Source of the DNA: an uncultured Lentisphaerota bacterium
GTDB taxonomy: Bacteria; Verrucomicrobiota; Lentisphaeria; Oligosphaerales; CAJXKU01
Direction: 5' to 3'
Length of the DNA: 34,048 nt
NCBI GenBank assembly: GCA_913055945.1
Contig: CAJXKU010000003.1
Span: forward strand, 1 to 34,048
A program made the translations under genes and the position numbers. The notes under the pieces were generated by a model. It was given only the letters and a program-made list of their open reading frames with translations, was not told the origin of the DNA and did not search any database. This document shows, in pieces, positions 30,201 through 34,048 of this stretch. Every line of letters starts with the position of its first letter. Positions within the stretch are counted from its first letter, which is position 1.

Positions 30201-30347
30201 CCTGACGCTCGTATCGATATCCCAAAAGTGGCGGCGGAACACCGTGCCGACAGTTGGGAAGAAATTGAACAGACCTGGGACAGACGCTTAGCCGTCCGCC
30301 AGGCGAAACGTTGTTTACGGTGCGATTACCGTCCGGAAGAAAATTAA
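27225..30347 (+). CDS. hydB: NuoF/HydB-like flavoprotein fused to an NfnB/GltD-like NADPH oxidoreductase
   Basis: The 1040-residue protein has, in order: a thioredoxin-like [2Fe-2S] domain (C30-x4-C35, C67-x3-C71); the NuoF core with the NAD/FMN loops RGRGGAGFPTG (183-193) and NADEGDPGAFMDR (212-224), an SLBB part and the [4Fe-4S] site ESCGKCTPC with C519; and the HydB-type linker HIRDKQCPASLC (about 543-554). In place of the ferredoxin tail of HydB there follows a GltD/NfnB-like [4Fe-4S] domain (APCQNECP, VCSRVCPNPCESKC), an FAD loop LVGGGPAS (about 656-663), an NADPH loop VVGGGNAA (793-800) and a terminal RCLRCD. ATG 27225 (GAAGG upstream) is preferred to 27168. The second Nfn half, NfnA, is the last gene of the operon. 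The fusion predicts direct coupling of NAD(H), NADP(H), ferredoxin and H2. Confidence 0.93.
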   Translation: MANTITSPKDLTAIKERFTAARCPKQVLLCAGAGCVASGSQEVSKALSEEIQKHELGSEVEIIECGCLGLCAQGPVALVQPDGVFYEQLQPEDAAEITESHLKNGTVVERLLHTTPEGKKVPEINEIPFFQKQQKYVLKNCGNIDPNDIDAYIANGGYTALAKCLTEMSPDEVVDTVYQSGLRGRGGAGFPTGLKWQFTRKAEGDQKYVLCNADEGDPGAFMDRSVLEGDPHSLVEAMMIAGYAVGASRGFVYVRAEYPLAVERLSRALEQAREYGLLGQNIMGHDFTFDLQIRMGSGAFVCGEETALMRSVEGKRGEPRPRPPFPANKGLWEKPSLLNNVETYANVPQIILNGAEWFQNIGTEKSKGTKVFALAGSVTYSGLIEVPMGTELGDIVYDIGGGIPNDKEFKAAQIGGPSGGCIPRANLSVPVDYESLSELGAIMGSGGLVVMDEDSCMVDIARFFLEFVQEESCGKCTPCRVGTKRMLEMLDRICHGQGEDGDLEKLEQLGRVITDTALCGLGQTAPNPVLSTIRHFRDEYIAHIRDKQCPASLCPALVRAPCQNECPASVDVPGFLSLIGEERYNEALRLHRERNPFAVVCSRVCPNPCESKCRRHTMDGAVAVRHAKRFMVDQEASVELPEVRDNAENASRKIALVGGGPASLACGYFLARLGYKPTLFEAEEYLGGMMMQAIPAYRLRREPLGYEIWMIKRMGVDIKTPMKLGEDFTLQSLKDEGYDAVFLGVGAPDGMALKLDGDGRAEDDVVDALNFLRDYNIRYGSKQTDEHGNRIAVVGGGNAAIDAARTSLRLGAEKATVIYRRSRGDMPAYNEEIEDAIEEGVDLELLTNPEEVISSEDGSIHGVKCRRMKLGNFDKSGRRRPTPTDEMVTVEADKIIAAIGQNVNADQLVSPEQVTLTENGRIQADAVNGQTSLPWVFAGGDCVTGPASVIEAVAAGERAAVGIDEYLTGENHAFWREEKPVDTHVDPDADPFPDARIDIPKVAAEHRADSWEEIEQTWDRRLAVRQAKRCLRCDYRPEEN

Positions 30348-30363
30348 GCAGGGAGATACGACA

Positions 30364-32136
30364 ATGCTTACGGCTTATATCAACAACCAGGAAATCCAAG
30401 TCCCGGAAGGAACAACTATTCTGCAGGCCGCGTCTCAGCACGGCATCAGAATTCCCACACTGTGCTACCTGGAGAATCTCCAGGCCATCGGCGCATGCCG
30501 CGTATGTATGGTCGAAGTGGAAGGTGCCCGCAACCTCCTGGCTTCATGCGTTACTGAGGTCAAGGACGGCATGAACATCAAAACCAACACTCGTCGGGTG
30601 CGCGAAGCCAGGCGAAGTGTCGTGGAATTGATGCTTTCCGCCCACGACGGGGACTGTCAAACTTGTGAGCGCAACGACGACTGCGAATTACAGGAACTTG
30701 CCCGCGAACTCGGCATTAGAGAACTCACCTTCACCGGTGAAAAACGCGTCAAGATCGAAGATAACAGCACCCCTGCTCTGTCCCGCGATACGGGTAAATG
30801 CATTTCGTGTCAGCGCTGCATAGCGGTCTGCAACCAGATTCAGGGGGTTGATGCCCTGGCGCCGCAGGACAGGGGCTTTACAACGGTCATCGGGCCGGCC
30901 TTCTGCAGCACCCTTGACTCGGTCGCGTGCGTGCAGTGTGGACAATGCGCTGCCGTGTGCCCGGTGGGGGCCATCAGCGAAAAAGACCATGTCGATGATG
31001 TATGGGATGCCCTGGACGATCCCGACAAACACGTCGTGGTGCAGACGGCTCCGGCAATCCGTGCAGCACTCGGCGAATGTTTCGGCGAAGACCCCGGCAG
31101 TCTCGTGACCGGAAAAATGGTCGCCGCTCTAAGGCGCCTCGGTTTCGACCGCGTCTTTGATACCAACTTTACGGCGGATCTTACAATCGTGGAAGAAGGC
31201 AATGAGCTGCTGACCAGACTCAAACAGACACTTACGGGGGATGGTCAAGCAGTCCTGCCCCAATTCACCAGCTGTTGTCCGGGGTGGATCAAATATATGG
31301 AGTATTTCTACCCTGACATGCTCGAAAACCTCTCCACTTGTAAATCACCGCAACAGATGTTCGGGGCAGTCGCCAAAACCTATTACGCCGAACAGACAGG
31401 TGTGAATCCGGAGAATCTTTACGTTGTCTCCATCATGCCCTGTACCGCGAAAAAGTTTGAATGTGAACGCGAAGAGATGACAGACAGCGGTTACAAAGAT
31501 GTGGACGCTGTGCTCACCACACGGGAGTTGGGCCGCATGATGCAGCAGGCGGGCATAGAATTTGACACGCTTCCTGAAGAAAGACAGGACAGTCCCCTCG
31601 GCAACTCCTCGGGAGCGGCTGATATTTTCGCTAACACCGGAGGTGTGATGGAAGCAGCTCTCAGAACGGCATACGAGGTTGTGACCGGTCGTGAACTGCC
31701 TTTCGACGATCTCCGTGTAGAACCCATCGAATCGCTCGACGGGGTGAAAGCGGCATCAGTTTCTATCACGGATCCCGTCGAAGAATGGTCGTTCCTGGAC
31801 GGCGCCACGCTGAACATCGCCGTCGCGCACGGCCTGGAAAATGCGAATAAGGTCATTCAGCAGGTCAAAAACGGCGAAGCCGAGTACCACTTCGTGGAAG
31901 TTATGACGTGTCCCGGCGGATGCATCGGCGGCGGCGGACAACCGCGGTTTACCGACGACAAGGCACGGCAGCGCCGAATCGACGCTATCTTCAAGGAAGA
32001 TGAACAGAAAGAACACCGCAAATCACACGAAAACCCCGAAATTGTTCAGATTTACCAGGACTTCCTTTCAGAACCGCTGGGGCACAAGTCCCATGAACTG
32101 CTTCACACTGAGTACACAGAGCGCGAGGTGATGTGA
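30364..32136 (+). CDS. hydA: [FeFe]-hydrogenase catalytic subunit
   Basis: The 590-residue protein has the modular layout of HydA/HndD: a plant-type [2Fe-2S] domain (C34, C45, C48, C62), a His-Cys3 [4Fe-4S] site (HDGDCQTCERNDDC, about 94-107), a two-cluster ferredoxin domain (CISCQRCIAVC and CVQCGQCAAVC), then the H-cluster domain. All three H-cluster signatures are intact: FTSCCPGW (C304 proton-relay Cys, C305 ligand), MPCTAKKFE (C360) and EVMTCPGGCIGGGGQP (C516, C520). The C-terminal PLGHKSHELLHT is typical of this group. It reversibly reduces protons, with electrons from the HydB/HydC unit and ferredoxin. It begins 16 bases after the fusion gene behind GGGAGA. The maturases HydE, HydF and HydG are not in the window. 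Confidence 0.97.
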   Translation: MLTAYINNQEIQVPEGTTILQAASQHGIRIPTLCYLENLQAIGACRVCMVEVEGARNLLASCVTEVKDGMNIKTNTRRVREARRSVVELMLSAHDGDCQTCERNDDCELQELARELGIRELTFTGEKRVKIEDNSTPALSRDTGKCISCQRCIAVCNQIQGVDALAPQDRGFTTVIGPAFCSTLDSVACVQCGQCAAVCPVGAISEKDHVDDVWDALDDPDKHVVVQTAPAIRAALGECFGEDPGSLVTGKMVAALRRLGFDRVFDTNFTADLTIVEEGNELLTRLKQTLTGDGQAVLPQFTSCCPGWIKYMEYFYPDMLENLSTCKSPQQMFGAVAKTYYAEQTGVNPENLYVVSIMPCTAKKFECEREEMTDSGYKDVDAVLTTRELGRMMQQAGIEFDTLPEERQDSPLGNSSGAADIFANTGGVMEAALRTAYEVVTGRELPFDDLRVEPIESLDGVKAASVSITDPVEEWSFLDGATLNIAVAHGLENANKVIQQVKNGEAEYHFVEVMTCPGGCIGGGGQPRFTDDKARQRRIDAIFKEDEQKEHRKSHENPEIVQIYQDFLSEPLGHKSHELLHTEYTEREVM

Positions 32137-32305
32137 TAGATTACTCGTGAAGACCCGCCGCAGTGGCTGCTTACACCTTTGACCGGTTCAGCCCCGTAAA
32201 TGCGGACAATATCGCCCGAGAGGCGGGATACAGCGTACCGGACAACCCGTGAGGCTCCAACAAGACGGCGTAGGACAGAGGAAGGAAACCATAGGAGAAA
32301 ACGAA

Positions 32306-32701
32306 ATGAGCGAAGACAAGCTCACCATACTTCTCGTGGACGATGATGTTGATTTTATCGAGGTGAACAAAGTTTTCCTTGAGCAGGAAGGCTACGAAGT
32401 CTTGACAGCCCATAACAGCAAACAGTGTATGGATGTCCTGAAAGAACAGAAACCCGACGGCATGATCATCGACGTGATGATGGATTACAAAAGTGAAGGC
32501 TTCGACCTTGCTCGAGATCTACGTCACTCAGAAGAGTATAAGGACATTCCGCTGATTATGCTGACGTCCGTAAACAGCCAGTTTCCGTATGACTTTGAAC
32601 CTCACGGAACCTGGCTTCCGGTCGATATCTTTCTGGAAAAACCGATAGAGGGCGACAAACTCGCCGAACAGGTAAACAAACAATTAAAATCCGAGTCATA
32701 G
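32306..32701 (+). CDS. Stand-alone receiver (CheY-like) protein in the hydrogenase operon
   Basis: The 131-residue protein is a single receiver domain: acidic pocket VDDDVDF, phospho-acceptor D56 (GMIIDVMMD), T in LIMLTSVN and K in FLEKPI. There is no output domain. A distinctive insertion, NSQFPYDFEPHGTWLPVDIF, lies before the K. ATG 32306 with AGGAGA upstream is the start. The track start at 32249 adds a low-complexity leader. It lies 169 bases after hydA and four bases before the NfnA-like gene, so it is part of the operon. It might sense or tune the complex by protein contact after phosphorylation by a kinase encoded elsewhere. The partner is not known. Confidence 0.88.
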   Translation: MSEDKLTILLVDDDVDFIEVNKVFLEQEGYEVLTAHNSKQCMDVLKEQKPDGMIIDVMMDYKSEGFDLARDLRHSEEYKDIPLIMLTSVNSQFPYDFEPHGTWLPVDIFLEKPIEGDKLAEQVNKQLKSES

Positions 32702-32705
32702 CGTC

Positions 32706-33554
32706 ATGTATAAGATTCTAACAAAAGAAACGATTGCGCAGGATACGTACCGCATGAAGATCGAGGCACCGCTTATCGCTGAAGAGCGGGAGCCGGGACA
32801 GTTTGTCATCCTTTCCGTTCATGGAGAATACGGCGAACGGATCCCCTTAACAATCGCGGATGCGGACAGCAGGGAAGGCAGTATTACTGTAATTTTCCAG
32901 GTGGCGGGCTATTCCACAAGCGAACTGGCCAAGCTGAACCCGGACGACCACGTGCCTGTGCTCCTGGGGCCACTCGGACATCCGACACACATAGACCGTT
33001 TCGGTCATGTGGTATGTGTGGCCGGAGGTATAGGGGCGGCGCCTCTTTACCCCATTGCTGAAGCCCTCCGTGAGAACGGAAATACAATCACGACCATTCT
33101 CGGGGCCCAGTCCAAAGACATGATGATCCTGGAAGAAGAGATGAGATCGCTCAGCGATGAAACCATTGTGTGCACAGACGACGGCACCTATGGCAGAAAG
33201 GATGTCGTTACCGGACCTCTGGAAGAGATTTGCGCAAGCGACCGCACGCCGGATCTGGTTGTCGCCGTCGGTCCGCCGGTCATGATGAAATTCTGCGCTG
33301 AAACCACCAGACCTTACGGAATCAAAACAATGGTTTCGCTCAACACTATCATGATCGACGGTACAGGCATGTGCGGCGGTTGTCGCGTAACAGTCGGCGA
33401 GGAAACAAAATTCACTTGCGTAGACGGACCGGAGTTCGATGGACATCAAGTGGACTTTGACGAGATGATAAACCGCTTAAACGCCTATACAGACCACGAA
33501 CAGGACGCCCTCGAACGTAAGCCCCACTCCGGTTGCTGCCAGTCTGCAGGTTAA
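32706..33554 (+). CDS. nfnA: NfnA-like FAD/[2Fe-2S] flavoprotein (ferredoxin-NADP reductase type)
   Basis: The 282-residue protein belongs to the dihydroorotate dehydrogenase electron-transfer/sulfide dehydrogenase family: an FAD-binding barrel (GQFVILSVHGEYGERIPLTIAD), a nucleotide-binding half (GPLGHPTH, VVCVAGGIGAAPLYPIAEAL, VVAVGPPVMMKFC), and a [2Fe-2S] site near the C-terminus (MIDGTGMCGGCRVTVG with C223, C226 and C238). The tail GPEFDGHQVDFDEMINR is typical of NfnA/SudB. NfnA normally pairs with NfnB to bifurcate between NAD(H), NADP(H) and ferredoxin. Here the only NfnB-like sequence in the window is the C-terminal half of the HydB fusion, so this protein is its likely partner. It ends in the Cys pair SGCCQSAG. 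No T-rich terminator follows. Confidence 0.92.
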   Translation: MYKILTKETIAQDTYRMKIEAPLIAEEREPGQFVILSVHGEYGERIPLTIADADSREGSITVIFQVAGYSTSELAKLNPDDHVPVLLGPLGHPTHIDRFGHVVCVAGGIGAAPLYPIAEALRENGNTITTILGAQSKDMMILEEEMRSLSDETIVCTDDGTYGRKDVVTGPLEEICASDRTPDLVVAVGPPVMMKFCAETTRPYGIKTMVSLNTIMIDGTGMCGGCRVTVGEETKFTCVDGPEFDGHQVDFDEMINRLNAYTDHEQDALERKPHSGCCQSAG

Positions 33555-33763
33555 TCCTCCGCCGGTGTCACCCAACGGCCGCCTCAGCTGAGACTATCCC
33601 GGAACATCTTTGAGTAGGCCACGAAACGGCTCCACGCGGCTACCCATGACCGCGACCCCGTGGCCCCCCGGATACACCAGCATATATGTATCCCGAAACA
33701 CGCACGCGTGATGCCTGGACGTCCATGCATATCTTGCGATCTAACAGGACGACGGGATTACCG
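33555..33763. other. Spacer downstream of the hydrogenase operon
   Basis: There is no credible ORF and no rho-independent terminator with a T-tract. Short palindromes occur (ACGCACGCGTG, TCCATGCATAT). The repeat region follows. Confidence 0.3.
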
Positions 33764-33843
33764 GAACTCAAGCGCATCCCCTCGATTTTCGCGACAAGCC
33801 GGATACCTGAGCATGCAGTCTTTTGCAGAGGAATTGCATTCAG
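33764..33843. repeat. Dispersed repeat, copy 2 (partner at 16877-16952)
   Basis: GAACTCAAGCGCATCCCCTC through GAATTGCATTCAG matches 16877-16952 in the same orientation with moderate divergence. It runs directly into a partial inverted copy of the 90-bp repeat. Confidence 0.5.
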
Positions 33844-33890
33844 CATGTCGTAATGCATCCATGCTGTAATCGTCACGCTGGACGCAGTCC
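33830..33890 (-). repeat. 90-bp dispersed repeat, partial inverted copy
   Basis: Read on the minus strand it covers GACTGCGTCCAGCGTGACG through the CATGCTGAATGCAATTCC block, that is the first two thirds of the unit. The last third is replaced by the preceding repeat. CCTCGTATGAG follows on the plus strand. Confidence 0.8.
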
Positions 33891-33901
33891 CTCGTATGAG
33901 A

Positions 33902-33991
33902 GAACTGCGTTCAGCCTGTCAAACTGCGTTCAGGAATTACATTCAGCATGTCATAAGTATCCAGGCTGTAATCGTCACGCTGGACGCAGTC
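33902..33991 (-). repeat. 90-bp dispersed repeat, full inverted copy
   Basis: Read on the minus strand it matches 17173-17262 and 19388-19477 over all 90 bases with a few changes. CTCGTATGAGA borders it on both sides, which makes the last 160 bases of the window a tandem of repeat units joined by that motif. Confidence 0.85.
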
Positions 33992-33995
33992 CCTC

Positions 33996-34048
33996 GTATG
34001 AGACTCGCCGGGTAAAGATCCGGCTGAAGCCGGAACTACAAGCAATTG
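33996..34048 (-). repeat. 130-bp unit, inverted, cut by window end
   Basis: GTATGAGACTCGCCGGGTAA to the window end is the reverse complement of 11711-11763 with one mismatch in 53 bases. The rest of the unit lies beyond the window. Confidence 0.9.

Overview
The window reads as chromosomal DNA of an anaerobic or fermentative Gram-negative bacterium. LpxB and MurA imply lipid A and peptidoglycan, an O-antigen-ligase-type protein and an outer-membrane barrel protein imply an outer membrane, and a multi-subunit [FeFe]-hydrogenase implies anaerobic metabolism. The YdjY-domain protein, the MurA with Asp in place of the catalytic Cys (a state also known in chlamydiae) and the repeat-laden intergenic DNA make me lean to the PVC superphylum (Kiritimatiellota/Lentisphaerota-like). 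That placement is inference, not shown by the sequence.

Layout. (1) 1-6947, + strand: a tightly packed envelope operon, lpxB (5' end cut off by the window edge), nadK, plsY, gpsA, a YdjY-domain protein, murA and an ArnT/PMT-like GT-C glycosyltransferase. Most joints overlap or are a few tens of bases apart. (2) 7191-9440, - strand: a Wzy/WaaL-type O-antigen ligase or polymerase with a helical C-terminal tail. (3) 9761-11533, +: a fused PabB-PabC for p-aminobenzoate synthesis. (4) 11861-16641, -: two closely related sensor histidine kinases, one MEDS-4xPAS-HK and one PAS-HK-REC. (5) 17949-18917, +: a predicted outer-membrane barrel protein. (6) 20017-23284, +: a NifA/NtrC-class sigma-54 activator, a -24/-12 promoter and glnA, a self-consistent nitrogen-control unit ending in a strong terminator. 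(7) 23616-25511, +: a heparinase II/III-family protein. (8) 26505-33554, +: a hydrogenase operon made of a NuoE-like subunit, a 1040-residue NuoF-NfnB/GltD fusion, the catalytic [FeFe] subunit, a stand-alone receiver protein and an NfnA-like flavoprotein.

The most interesting system is region 8. All parts of a HydABC electron-bifurcating hydrogenase and both halves of an Nfn transhydrogenase lie in one operon, and the NfnB half is fused to the C-terminus of the HydB-like subunit. This predicts one complex linking H2, ferredoxin, NAD(H) and NADP(H). Two overlapping dyads that resemble Rex (NADH sensor) or Crp/Fnr operators lie just downstream of the predicted promoter.

The second notable system is a family of short palindromic units that share TCTCATACGAG/CTCGTATGAG ends. 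They are assembled in mosaic fashion between transcription units (11.6, 19.2-19.7, 25.6 and 33.8-34.0 kb), together with other inverted-repeat elements (6.95, 16.9-17.7, 25.7-26.15 kb). I saw no tRNA, rRNA, CRISPR array, transposase or integrase.
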